Positions 52,870 through 62,183 of a DNA stretch of 64,000 bases are shown here, one piece after another. Position 1 is the first letter of the stretch. Every line of letters starts with the position of its first letter. The notes under the pieces were generated by a model. The model was given only the letters and a program-made list of their open reading frames with translations. It was not told the DNA's origin and ran no database searches. Location of the stretch: contig JAFTPS010000009.1 of the NCBI GenBank assembly GCA_017463185.1, positions 1 through 64,000 of the forward strand. The letters are read 5' to 3'. A program made the position numbers and the translations under genes. This DNA comes from Alphaproteobacteria bacterium (GTDB taxonomy: Bacteria; Pseudomonadota; Alphaproteobacteria; Rs-D84).

Positions 52870-53490
52870 ATGGCAATTGAATTAAATGCAGAAATTCGCA
52901 GTGTTGCTGGCAAGGGGGCCGCACGCAGCATCCGCAATAATAAAAATATCCCCGCCGTTATCTATGGGGAAAAGAAAGCCCCGGTCGCGATTGAATTAAA
53001 TGGTCGTGAATTTGAAATGTTGTTGAAAACACCGGGTTTGCGGACTAAATTGTTCCAAATCAAAACCAGTGCGGGCAACGAAGATGCTATGTTGATGGAT
53101 ATTCAGTATCATCCAGTGTCTGATGCCGTTGTTCACGCGGACTTTAAACGCATTGATGTTAAAAAACCAGTCAATGTGGTTGTTCCTGTTGAAGTTATCA
53201 ATGCTGAAATTTCTAAGGGCTTGAAATTGGGCGGCACATTGAACTTTGCAGTGCGTAAGGTTGCTTTGCGTGGTTTGGTTGATGTTATCCCAGAAAAAAT
53301 TGTTATTGATTTAACTAGTTTGACAATCGGTGATGTGGTTCACGGTACTGATTTAGTCTTGCCTGCGGGCGTTGAATTGGGCCTGCACCAGGCAGAATTG
53401 GCGTTTGCAACAATTGGTGGAAAAATGCCAATGGAAGAAGATGAAAAGGCCAAAGCAGCAGCAATGGCTACAACCGCCGCTAAAAAATAA
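52870..53490 (+). CDS. rplY: 50S ribosomal protein L25 / Ctc
   Basis: The protein is 206 aa. The N-terminal domain binds 5S rRNA (LNAEIRSVAGKGAARSIR, IPAVIYGEKKAPVAI, LMDIQYHPVSDAVVHADFKRI) and the C-terminal TL5/Ctc beta-domain (NVVVPVEVINAEISKGLKLG, VIPEKIVIDL, GDVVHGTDLVLP) follows, then a Lys/Ala-rich tail. AAGGAT precedes ATG. A GCAGC/GCTGC hairpin at about 52816-52834 in its leader could be regulatory. Confidence 0.94.
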   Translation: MAIELNAEIRSVAGKGAARSIRNNKNIPAVIYGEKKAPVAIELNGREFEMLLKTPGLRTKLFQIKTSAGNEDAMLMDIQYHPVSDAVVHADFKRIDVKKPVNVVVPVEVINAEISKGLKLGGTLNFAVRKVALRGLVDVIPEKIVIDLTSLTIGDVVHGTDLVLPAGVELGLHQAELAFATIGGKMPMEEDEKAKAAAMATTAAKK

Positions 53491-53492
53491 AA

Positions 53493-53518
53493 AAATGCGC
53501 CAATGGCGCATTTTTTTA
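53493..53518. terminator. terminator of rplY
   Basis: AAATGCGCC / GGCGCATTT with an AAT loop and a T-run straight after the stop. Confidence 0.88.
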
Positions 53519-53543
53519 TTTATGTAATCAGCAAAAAAAATTT

Positions 53544-53753
53544 TTATTCGCCCATTTTGCGGGCAGAGTTTAGCGCATGACGCAGGGCCTGTTCCGCGAT
53601 TTGGCGGATTTTGGGCGCAAACGTGCGCATGTTCATTGTGTCTGCGACCGTATTGCCAAATAGGCGGGCGATATATTCTATCTGGGTTGGTGCAATGGTG
53701 TAAACTTCGCTGGTTATATTGTTTATGTTCAAATTTTGTACTGGTTCGCGCAT
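53544..53753 (-). CDS. small hypothetical protein (69 aa)
   Basis: The 69-aa protein has no signal peptide or membrane segment. The N-terminal half is a beta-like stretch (LNINNITSEVYTIAPTQIEYI), and the C-terminal half is a basic helix (FAPKIRQIAEQALRHALNSAR). A strong GGGGGGA lies upstream of its ATG, which supports translation. I recognise no family. It faces away from secA, 149 bases from that start. Confidence 0.6.
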   Translation of the reverse strand: MREPVQNLNINNITSEVYTIAPTQIEYIARLFGNTVADTMNMRTFAPKIRQIAEQALRHALNSARKMGE

Positions 53754-53902
53754 ATTTTCATCCCCCCATTATAATGCGAAAATAGATAAAATTTTTATTT
53801 CTGTACTTGTTTAATCCCTTCTATCGCATTATATCATAAAGGAACTTGACCGCAAGGGGCAAAATTGCTATATATTTTGTGATAAAACAAGGAAAGAAGG
53901 TT

Positions 53903-56512
53903 ATGAAAAATATATTAGGTTTGTTATTGGGTTCTGCAAATGACAGAATTGTGAAAAATTATGATAAAACTGTATCCCTTATCAATGATTTAGAGCCAAA
54001 ATATCACGCAATGACGGATGATGAATTGCGTGAGCAAACACAAAGTCTGCGGGCGCGATTGGCGACGGGGGAAAAGGAAAAAAATATTCTGGCGGATGCA
54101 TTTGCCCTGGTGCGCGAAGCATCGGTACGTACAATCGGTTTGCGGCATTTTAATGTCCAAATGATTGGTGGTATGGTTTTAACCGATGGTCAGATTGCTG
54201 AAATGAAAACAGGCGAAGGTAAAACATTGGTGGCGACATTGGCAATGTTCCTGAAAGCGTTGCATGGCAAAGGCGCACATTTGATTACGGTAAATGATTA
54301 TTTAGCGTCACGTGACGCGGAATGGATGGGCCAGGTTTATCGTTTTCTGGGGTTGACGGTTGGTATTATCCAGCACGATATGACCGACGAAGAAAGACGC
54401 GCTGCGTATGCATGTGATATTACCTATGTGACCAATTCTGAATTGGGTTTTGACTATTTGCGCGATAATATGAAATTCAGTAAATCTCAACAGGTTTTAC
54501 GTCCGTTCTTTTTCGCAATTGTTGACGAGGTTGACAGTATTTTAATTGACGAGGCGCGAACCCCGCTGATTATTTCCGGCCCAGCCGAGGATACCAGTGA
54601 ACTGTATGCTAAGGTTGATGCGGTTGTTGCACAATTTGGTGAAAATGATTTCAAAAAGGATGAAAAAGACCGCCATGTGACATTGACCGAAAGTGGCGTT
54701 GATACGGCGACGCGTCTGTTAAAGGATGCGGGATTGTTGGTCGGTGATAATTTATATGCATCTGAAAATGCCGCGTTGGTTATGCATATTCAGCAGTCTT
54801 TGTTGGCGCATCATTTGTATCAGAAAAATGTGAACTATGTTGTTCGCAATGGCGAGATTCTGATTGTTGATGAATTTACGGGTCGTGTTATGACGGGGCG
54901 TCGCTTTGGTAAAGGGTTGCACCAGGCAATTGAGGCCAAAGAACATGTTGCGGTTCAGCCAGAAAATCAGACCGTATCCAGTATTTCGTACCAGAATTTA
55001 TTCCGTCTGTATCCGACATTATCGGGTATGACTGGTACCGCTATGACCGAAGCTGCGGAATTTGAAGAAATTTATAAATTGCGTGTGGTATCTATTCCGA
55101 CAAATCGCCCAGTTGCGCGTAATGACCATCATGATGAAATTTATCGCAACAAAGACGAAAAATATGATGCAATTATCAAGCAAATTGATGAATGTATGGT
55201 GCGTAAACAGCCGGTTTTGGTTGGTACTGTATCAATTGAAAAATCCGAAGAGTTGGCGGCGATTGTTCGTAAAAAATTGGGGGTTGAACCTGCGGTTTTG
55301 AATGCGAAACATCACGAATCTGAGGCTAAAATCGTTGCCCAGGCGGGTGCGCCGGGTGCGGTCACCATTGCGACCAATATGGCGGGTCGTGGGACAGATA
55401 TTAAACTGGGCGGTAATGCCGAAGAATTGATTGCGGCATTGGATGCAGATGCGCCAGATTATGAAGATAAAAAGAAAGAGATCTATGCCACAATAGAGGC
55501 GAATAAAAAATTAGTGTTGGATGCGGGCGGTCTGTATGTAATCGGTACGGAACGCCATGAATCACGCCGTATTGATAATCAGTTGCGTGGTCGTTCCGGC
55601 CGTCAGGGTGACCCAGGTGATTCTAAATTCTTTTTGGCATTAGACGATGATTTGATGCGTATTTTTGGTGCGGCGCGTTTGAATGGTATGTTGACAACGT
55701 TGGGATTAAAAACGGGTGAAGCTATTACCCATCCGTGGATTACGAAAGCCCTGGAAAAGGCGCAAAAGCGCGTGGAAGCACGCTATTTTGAGGCTCGTAA
55801 AGAATTGCTAAAATACGACGATGTTATGAATGAACAGCGTGCGGTTATCTATAAACAGCGTGATGATTTGATGGTCTCCGACGATTTGTCGCCGTTGGCG
55901 CATGAAATGATAGGTGATGTTGTTGAAATTATTTGTGAAAACAATATTCCTGAAAAAACACATCCTATGGATTGGAATGTTGCAGGGGTTCATAATGCTA
56001 TGTTGCGCACGTTTGCGTTGGATATTACCGATATAGAAAAATGGAAAACCGATGAAACAATTACAGAGCGCAAGGCGTATGAAACGCTGTATAATCTGGC
56101 GTTGCGTCGCTATGAGCACCAGGCGGAAAAATACGGTCCCGAATTGATGCAAATGGCGTCACGTCAGATGATGCTGGGGGCGTTGGACGCGGTTTGGAAA
56201 AAACATTTGCAACAGATGGATTATTTGCAAAGCGCAATAGGGTTGCGTGGATATGCCCAGAAAAATCCGCTGTATGAATACAAACGCGAGGCGTTGGATT
56301 TATTCAAAAATACTGTGAATAATTTCAAAATTATGTCCGTGTCATATATTTGCCGTATGGAACTGACTCGCGAAGATGTTGCCGCGACCGAGGCTGCACG
56401 CGCCAAACATGACGAAGGTCTGAATCAGGCGGCCGGTGAAGCGCGACGAAATGCGCCCTGCCCCTGTGGTTCTGGGTTAAAGTACAAGCATTGTTGTGGT
56501 AAGTTGCACTAA
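53903..56512 (+). CDS. secA: preprotein translocase ATPase SecA
   Basis: The protein is 869 aa. It drives Sec-dependent export through SecYEG, which the many signal-peptide proteins here need. Motifs: Walker A MKTGEGKTLVATLAMFLKAL, the DEAD-type VDEVDSILIDEARTPLIISG, ATNMAGRGTDIKLGG, RIDNQLRGRSGRQGDPGDS, and a C-terminal zinc/SecB-binding tail CPCGSGLKYKHCCGKLH. I start at 53903 because GGAAAGAAGG precedes it; the upstream frame lacks a site. Confidence 0.97.
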   Translation: MKNILGLLLGSANDRIVKNYDKTVSLINDLEPKYHAMTDDELREQTQSLRARLATGEKEKNILADAFALVREASVRTIGLRHFNVQMIGGMVLTDGQIAEMKTGEGKTLVATLAMFLKALHGKGAHLITVNDYLASRDAEWMGQVYRFLGLTVGIIQHDMTDEERRAAYACDITYVTNSELGFDYLRDNMKFSKSQQVLRPFFFAIVDEVDSILIDEARTPLIISGPAEDTSELYAKVDAVVAQFGENDFKKDEKDRHVTLTESGVDTATRLLKDAGLLVGDNLYASENAALVMHIQQSLLAHHLYQKNVNYVVRNGEILIVDEFTGRVMTGRRFGKGLHQAIEAKEHVAVQPENQTVSSISYQNLFRLYPTLSGMTGTAMTEAAEFEEIYKLRVVSIPTNRPVARNDHHDEIYRNKDEKYDAIIKQIDECMVRKQPVLVGTVSIEKSEELAAIVRKKLGVEPAVLNAKHHESEAKIVAQAGAPGAVTIATNMAGRGTDIKLGGNAEELIAALDADAPDYEDKKKEIYATIEANKKLVLDAGGLYVIGTERHESRRIDNQLRGRSGRQGDPGDSKFFLALDDDLMRIFGAARLNGMLTTLGLKTGEAITHPWITKALEKAQKRVEARYFEARKELLKYDDVMNEQRAVIYKQRDDLMVSDDLSPLAHEMIGDVVEIICENNIPEKTHPMDWNVAGVHNAMLRTFALDITDIEKWKTDETITERKAYETLYNLALRRYEHQAEKYGPELMQMASRQMMLGALDAVWKKHLQQMDYLQSAIGLRGYAQKNPLYEYKREALDLFKNTVNNFKIMSVSYICRMELTREDVAATEAARAKHDEGLNQAAGEARRNAPCPCGSGLKYKHCCGKLH

Positions 56513-56514
56513 AC

Positions 56515-56540
56515 AAAATCCCCGATTTCGGGGATTTTTT
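56515..56540 (+). terminator. terminator of secA
   Basis: AAAATCCCCGA / TCGGGGATTTT followed by T-run, just after the secA stop. Confidence 0.88.
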
Positions 56541-56614
56541 GTGTCAATAAAAAAATTGCGCTTTTAGGAAATATATGGTTGCCCCTGGGCGACCTTTTTT
56601 GTTATGGTGGCGGT

Positions 56615-59600
56615 ATGGAAAAACAATTTATTCATCTTCGTACTCATTCACGTTTTTCAGTTGGGGCCAGTACACTGACCGTTAAAAATATCCCCAGTTT
56701 ATGCGCCGCGGCGGGTATGTCGGCGTGTGCATTGACGGATACTAATTTAATGTCGGGATGTGCGGAATTTTCCGATGTTATGCCCAAGAATAAGTTACAA
56801 CCCATCATTGGTATTGAAATATCATTAAATCATCATACCGCTGACCCCAAAATTTTACGAGCTGGTTCGTTATCGCGGGTGGTTTTGTTGGCCCAAAATC
56901 ACGGGGGATATTTGAATCTGTGCGAATTAAACCGCATTATGTATATGCGTACGGATAATCATCATTTGGGGCCGTATATAACATGGGATGAATTGATATC
57001 ACACAGTGATGGAATTATCTGTTTGTCGGGGGCGCATTTGGGGCCGATTGGTATGGCGATACTAAATGGCCAGGATGCCCAGGCCACCATTTATGCTAAA
57101 CAATTATTGGAAATATTCGGCAATCGCTTTTATATTGAAATTCAGCGTCATGGGTTAGAGGACGAGATTAAAACCGAACCTACTTTCCTGAACATAGCGC
57201 GGGAATTAAATATTCCGATTGTTGCGACAAATGATGTGTGCTTTGCGGCGGATACCAATTATGAATCCGCGGATGCGTTGGGGTGTGTGTTGGGGCAGAC
57301 TAAGGTTATTGACCCCGAACGGCCACGAAAATCATCCGAACAATATTTTAAGTCATACGAAGAAATGTCGGAAATATTTTCCGATTTACCAGAGGCTATT
57401 GAAAACACAGTCGTTATTGCCAAACGCTGTGGATTTATGGTAAATGTTCATGAAAAGCCTTTGTTGCCGCGTTTTGGCGATGATTTGGAAACAGAATGTC
57501 AAATGTTGCGCGACAATACTATGAATGGTCTGAAACGCCGTCTGGCGCAGCATAATATTACCGATACTGCACCATATTATGAACAGGCTGAATTTGAATT
57601 GGGCGTTATTATTGGTATGGGATTCCCGGGGTATTTCCTGATTGTTGCGGACTATATTGATTGGTGTCGTCATAATGATGTGTTGACGGGGCCTGGGCGT
57701 GGTTCGGGTGCGGGGTCTATTGTGGCGTGGGCATTGGGTATCACCAATGTTGACCCGTTAAAGTATGGCTTGCTGTTTGAGCGTTTCCTGAATCCAGACC
57801 GTATTTCTATGCCCGACTTTGACGTTGATTTTGAACCATCTGGGATTGAGCGCGTATTGGCCTATGTTTGCGATAAATATGGACACGATTCTGTGTGTCG
57901 TATTATTACATTTGGTTCGTTGCAGGCGCGCGGGGCAATTCGTGATATTGGGCGTGTGTATGGTATGCCCTATTCCAAATCAGACCGATTGTCTAAGTTG
58001 ATTCCACAGGATGCCAAGACTTTGAAAGAAGCGGTTGACGCATCAAGCGAAATGCAAGACATTCTGAATAACGACGAAGATTTGAACAAGGTTGTTATGG
58101 TGGCCGAGGAATTAGAGGGTTCTTTGCGAAACCTGGGGCAACACGCGTGCGGTGTTGTTATTGGCGACCGGCCGACAACCAAGATTGCACCTGTCTATCG
58201 CGACCCAGCGAACCCGTTGCCATCGTGTCAATATGATGGAAAATATTTGGAAAAATCGGGGCTAATTAAATTTGATTTTTTGGGATTAGAAACACTGGTG
58301 GTGTTAAAATATGCGGTGCGCCTGATTCAACAGACACGCGGGATAAATATTGATTTAGACCAGATTCCAACCGATGATCCAAAAACTATGAAATTATGGC
58401 AACAGGGGTTGACCGAGGGTATATTCCAATTTGATGCCCAGTTTGTACAACAGACTCTGCGTAAAATGCACCCGACCAGTTTTCTGGAAATATCGGCATT
58501 AAATGCGTTGAATCGTCCGGGGCCAATTGCTTTTATTCCGCAGTTTATCGCCCGTATGCATGGTGAAGAAGCCATTGAATATGTGCATCCTAAGGCCGAG
58601 CCTATACTAAAAGAAACATACGGAATTATTGTTTATCAGGAACAGGTTATGCAATTGACACGTGCATTGGCGGGCTTTACACGCGGTCAATCGGACAACG
58701 TGCGCAAGGCGATGGGTAAAAAAATCATTGCTATGTTGGATGAATTAGAGGGCAAGTTCTATGAAGGGTGCGAGAAGGAAGGTACTCTGGACCGCGAAAC
58801 AGCTAAAAATCTGTGGGAGAAGTTCAAAGATTTTGCAAAATATGCATTTAATAAATCGCACGCGATTGCGTATTCTATTGTTGCGAACCAGTGTGCGTAT
58901 TTGAAAGCAAACTATACGCCCGAATTTCTGGCGGCTTCTATGTCCAGTAATTTGAATGATACAGATCAGTTGGCAATATTTGTGGATGACGCCAAGACTA
59001 ATTTTGGGATTCAGATTGTTGCGCCAGATATAAATCAAAGCGAGTCCCTGTTTACGGTGCGCGATGGCAAAATTATTTACGGGCTGGCCGCGTTAAAGGG
59101 CGTGGGAACGGCCGCAACGGACGCAATTGTTGCCGAACGAAATGCCAATGGAAAATTCAAGAATTTAACTGACTTTGCAAAGCGTTGCGCCCCAATTATG
59201 AACAAACGAATTTTGGAAGCTTTTGCTAAGACCGGCGTTCTGGATTCGTTAGAGAAAAATCGTGCATTGATTTATATGAATGCAGACGCGATTCTGACAT
59301 ATGCGGCCAAGTCTAAAGATGGGGCAAATATGTTGTCTTTATTTGCCAACACGGTTGAGGATGATGTTAGCGAAGATAGGTTGGGCAAAAATTTACCCAA
59401 AACCACACCGTGGACTTTTGGTCAACAATTGGAAAATGAATTGTCGGCGTTGGGGTTCTATATCTCTGCCCACCCGTTGGACCAGTATAAACATTTAATA
59501 AAACGTGCAAAATTGGCAACCAGTGCAACTTTGGCGGACTTGGGCGACCGTAAATCGGTACAAATTGCCGCGAATGTAAATTCATTTGCGCGTCGTCGTA

Positions 59601-60025
59601 CCAAGACTGGCAAAGAAATGATTACAATCAATGCGTCTGACAGTTCGGGTAATATTGATGCGGTGGCATTTGGTGATGCGGCGATTGAATTTGCTCAGAT
59701 TCTGGCTAATGAAAATGCGGTTGTTATTTCGGGCAAAACATCCAATCGTGATGACCGTGTGTCGGTGTTTGTGGATTCTATTACCCCGTTGGCACAATGG
59801 GTGGCCAAAATTGCTAAAAAAATTGTATTGGATATTCGCGACCAGGCGGTTTTGGCAGATGTAAAAAAGGCTTTGGTTGCGTTGTCGCGCGGTTATACGC
59901 GGGTGGAATTGGTTCTGCACGGTGCGGAAAAAGTGGCAACGGTTGCCTTGCCCGGTGGGGTGGAATTGGGTAATACAACGGTTGCGGATTTTGCAAACTT
60001 GGGTATCAGGGTGGAAATTGAATAG
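56615..60025 (+). CDS. dnaE: DNA polymerase III subunit alpha
   Basis: The protein is 1136 aa, the replicative polymerase. The PHP domain starts FIHLRTHSRFSVGAS and ALTDTNLMSG. The C-family catalytic carboxylates are in PDFDVDFEPSG and nearby, with GPGRGSGAGSIVAWALGITNVDPLKYGLLFERFLNPDR and NAYA-like NKSHAIAYSIVANQCAYLKANY. A (HhH)2 region (GLAALKGVGTAATDAIV) and a C-terminal OB domain (VQIAANVNSFARRRTKTG) follow. ATG 56615 places the PHP domain at residue 4. rsmH follows after 9 bases. Confidence 0.97.
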   Translation: MEKQFIHLRTHSRFSVGASTLTVKNIPSLCAAAGMSACALTDTNLMSGCAEFSDVMPKNKLQPIIGIEISLNHHTADPKILRAGSLSRVVLLAQNHGGYLNLCELNRIMYMRTDNHHLGPYITWDELISHSDGIICLSGAHLGPIGMAILNGQDAQATIYAKQLLEIFGNRFYIEIQRHGLEDEIKTEPTFLNIARELNIPIVATNDVCFAADTNYESADALGCVLGQTKVIDPERPRKSSEQYFKSYEEMSEIFSDLPEAIENTVVIAKRCGFMVNVHEKPLLPRFGDDLETECQMLRDNTMNGLKRRLAQHNITDTAPYYEQAEFELGVIIGMGFPGYFLIVADYIDWCRHNDVLTGPGRGSGAGSIVAWALGITNVDPLKYGLLFERFLNPDRISMPDFDVDFEPSGIERVLAYVCDKYGHDSVCRIITFGSLQARGAIRDIGRVYGMPYSKSDRLSKLIPQDAKTLKEAVDASSEMQDILNNDEDLNKVVMVAEELEGSLRNLGQHACGVVIGDRPTTKIAPVYRDPANPLPSCQYDGKYLEKSGLIKFDFLGLETLVVLKYAVRLIQQTRGINIDLDQIPTDDPKTMKLWQQGLTEGIFQFDAQFVQQTLRKMHPTSFLEISALNALNRPGPIAFIPQFIARMHGEEAIEYVHPKAEPILKETYGIIVYQEQVMQLTRALAGFTRGQSDNVRKAMGKKIIAMLDELEGKFYEGCEKEGTLDRETAKNLWEKFKDFAKYAFNKSHAIAYSIVANQCAYLKANYTPEFLAASMSSNLNDTDQLAIFVDDAKTNFGIQIVAPDINQSESLFTVRDGKIIYGLAALKGVGTAATDAIVAERNANGKFKNLTDFAKRCAPIMNKRILEAFAKTGVLDSLEKNRALIYMNADAILTYAAKSKDGANMLSLFANTVEDDVSEDRLGKNLPKTTPWTFGQQLENELSALGFYISAHPLDQYKHLIKRAKLATSATLADLGDRKSVQIAANVNSFARRRTKTGKEMITINASDSSGNIDAVAFGDAAIEFAQILANENAVVISGKTSNRDDRVSVFVDSITPLAQWVAKIAKKIVLDIRDQAVLADVKKALVALSRGYTRVELVLHGAEKVATVALPGGVELGNTTVADFANLGIRVEIE

Positions 60026-60034
60026 AGGCTAGAA

Positions 60035-60880
60035 ATGAAACATATTCCCGTTTTATTGGATTCTGTGTTGGATGCCCTGGGGGATATTTCTGGGCGGCGT
60101 ATAGTTGATTGTACATTTGGTGCGGGTGGATATTCGCGGGCCTTTCTGTCGCGTGGTGCGACGGTTGTGGCGTTTGACCGCGATCCAAATGTTGTGACCG
60201 ATGCAGAAGCGGTTCGGGCCGAATATGGTGACCGATTTACTTTTGTGCCACGTGCGTTTTCACATATTGCGGATTTGGATGAAAAATTTGATGCGGTCGT
60301 GTTTGATTTGGGGATTTCTTCTATGCAGATTGACACACCCGAACGTGGGTTTTCATTTCGTGCAAATGCGCCGCTTAGTATGCGTATGTCGGACGATGGC
60401 CCAACCGCTGCCCAGTTGATAGAACAGTTGTCAGTGTCTGATTTGGCTAATATATTGCGCGATTATGGTGATGTAAATCGTGCGGGAATATTGGCGCGCG
60501 CAATGAAGGATGCACGTCCCCAGACCACATTTGCATTGCGTGATTTAATTCGTAATCCGCGCGATGTGGCCCCCGTATTTCAGGCTTTACGCATTGCGGT
60601 CAATGATGAAATGGGAGAGGTAAAGCGTGCATTGGCGGCGGTGCCTGATTTGTTGGTAGCGGGGGGCAAATGTATTTGTGTGACATTTCATTCACTGGAA
60701 GACCGCCTTGTAAAAAATATTATGCGACGCTGGACGGCGATACCGGGTGACCCGCGCTTGCCTGTGGTAAAGGCGGCGCAGTTTGTGCCGATAAAAACCG
60801 TCACCCCCAGTATGAGCGAGGTTAAAAATAACCCACGTTCGCGGTCTGCGCATATGCGCGGTGTGATAAAATCATATTGA
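60035..60880 (+). CDS. rsmH: 16S rRNA (cytosine-1402-N4)-methyltransferase RsmH
   Basis: The protein is 281 aa. It opens HIPVLLDSVLDAL and has CTFGAGGYSRAFLSRG for SAM, FDRDPNV, VVFDLGISSMQIDTPERGFSF and the C-terminal CVTFHSLEDRLVK. It methylates C1402 in the ribosomal P site. In most bacteria it heads the division and cell-wall cluster (mraZ-mraW); here it follows dnaE instead and no mur/fts genes adjoin. GAGG lies upstream of its ATG. Confidence 0.94.
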   Translation: MKHIPVLLDSVLDALGDISGRRIVDCTFGAGGYSRAFLSRGATVVAFDRDPNVVTDAEAVRAEYGDRFTFVPRAFSHIADLDEKFDAVVFDLGISSMQIDTPERGFSFRANAPLSMRMSDDGPTAAQLIEQLSVSDLANILRDYGDVNRAGILARAMKDARPQTTFALRDLIRNPRDVAPVFQALRIAVNDEMGEVKRALAAVPDLLVAGGKCICVTFHSLEDRLVKNIMRRWTAIPGDPRLPVVKAAQFVPIKTVTPSMSEVKNNPRSRSAHMRGVIKSY

Positions 60881-60937
60881 CCACATTAGCGGATTTTTTG
60901 TAGAATTGAAAAAAGTGTAAGGAAAAGGAACAAAATT

Positions 60938-61474
60938 ATGAAAAAAATACTGTTTGCAATGTTGGCTTTTGTTGCGGCAATGTCGGTGGCCAATGCTGTG
61001 TGTCCGGTTTGTACGATTGCGGTTGGTGCCGGGCTTGAGGGGGCGCGTCTTTTGGGCGTAGAAGATGTTATTACCGGAATCTGGGCGGGTGGTTTGACAT
61101 TGTCGTTGGTGGCTTGGACGGCGAATTATATGAAAAAGCGTGGTGTACGTGGCTGGTTTTGGTATGTGTTGAATTTTGTTGTTTATTATGGGTTGCTGGG
61201 ATTGGTGTATTTTGTGCCAACGGCAAATCCGATTGTTGTATTTAATGAAATGTGTATGTGGGGTATTGACCAGTTCCTGTTGGGGACAATTGTTGGAACT
61301 TTGACTTTCCTGGTGATGGAAATATGGTATGCGCATATCAAGAAAAACAATGGCGGACACGCTTGGTTTCCATTTCAAAAGGTTGTATGGCCGTTTGGTG
61401 GTCTGGTCATTATGACGCTGATTTTCTGGGCGATAATAGAATGGTTGCCGCAAATCGGAATAGTTTTGTGTTAG
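60938..61474 (+). CDS. membrane protein with CPVCT motif (178 aa)
   Basis: A signal-like N-terminus (MKKILFAMLAFVAAMSVANA/V) is directly followed by CPVCTIAVGAGLEGARLLGV and then four membrane helices (ITGIWAGGLTLSLVAW, WFWYVLNFVVYYGLLGLVYF, FLLGTIVGTLTFLVMEIWY and FGGLVIMTLIFWAIIEWLP). The CxxC right after cleavage suggests a redox or metal site at the outer face. I recall similar CPVCT membrane proteins in other phyla, some beside a helical partner, but no function is known to me. AAGGAA precedes ATG. Confidence 0.75.
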   Translation: MKKILFAMLAFVAAMSVANAVCPVCTIAVGAGLEGARLLGVEDVITGIWAGGLTLSLVAWTANYMKKRGVRGWFWYVLNFVVYYGLLGLVYFVPTANPIVVFNEMCMWGIDQFLLGTIVGTLTFLVMEIWYAHIKKNNGGHAWFPFQKVVWPFGGLVIMTLIFWAIIEWLPQIGIVLC

Positions 61475-61512
61475 TGGATAAAAATTTTTAAGAAAAGAAA
61501 GGAAAAAATAAA

Positions 61513-62124
61513 ATGGCAAAAGCAAAAAAAATGACTTTGGAAGAAATGATTGCTCAGGTTGATGCCGCGAAAAAGGTAAATCCGCTGGATTTATCATCTG
61601 ACCAGGATTTGTCCATAGCATTGATGAATTTGATTTCCCTGGAAGAACATTTCTTTTTCAGTGGGGCGAAAACCCAGAAAACAGGTTTTTATGATTTGAT
61701 AAATACTGTGCGTTCTATGCGAAAAGAGCTGATGGAACGTATTGTAAAAAAATCATCGGCTGAAAATGGCGAGGTTTGGTGTATTTCTAAACATTTGCTG
61801 GCTGGTTCTATGCGTTTGATGGAGGTCGGCACCAAAGCCCTGGGTGCGGGAAATACCCAGGATGCATATGATTTATTTAACAAAGCGTATGACTTGTATT
61901 CCCTGTTTTGGGGTATCAATATGGATTTGATTGATTTGAATGGGGTTCAGAAAATTGCGCCAGATATTGTGGCACGTGCGGCTGCGGATTCTGAGTGCAA
62001 GGTTGATACACCAAAGAAAACAACCAAAACATCAGCCACGGATACGACTATTGAAAAGTCTCAATCAACGGTAAAACGTCTGGGGGCGTGGGTAAAAAAT
62101 AAAGTAAATTGCTGTATAGAGTAA
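61513..62124 (+). CDS. helical protein paired with CPVCT membrane protein (203 aa)
   Basis: The protein is soluble and mainly helical. Core segments are SIALMNLISLEEHFFFSGAK, TGFYDLINTVRSMRKELMERI and EVWCISKHLLAGSMRLMEVG, then an AYDLFNKAYDLYSLFWGIN helix and a Thr/Lys-rich tail ending KVNCCIE. It contains two aromatic-His clusters and could bind a cofactor, but this is not shown. It lies 38 bases after the CPVCT membrane gene with an AGAAAGGAAA ribosome site. Confidence 0.7.
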   Translation: MAKAKKMTLEEMIAQVDAAKKVNPLDLSSDQDLSIALMNLISLEEHFFFSGAKTQKTGFYDLINTVRSMRKELMERIVKKSSAENGEVWCISKHLLAGSMRLMEVGTKALGAGNTQDAYDLFNKAYDLYSLFWGINMDLIDLNGVQKIAPDIVARAAADSECKVDTPKKTTKTSATDTTIEKSQSTVKRLGAWVKNKVNCCIE

Positions 62125-62183
62125 TTTCGGTATTGATTCCAATTACTCAAAAGTGATAAAATACAGAAAAGAGAGAATAGGTT

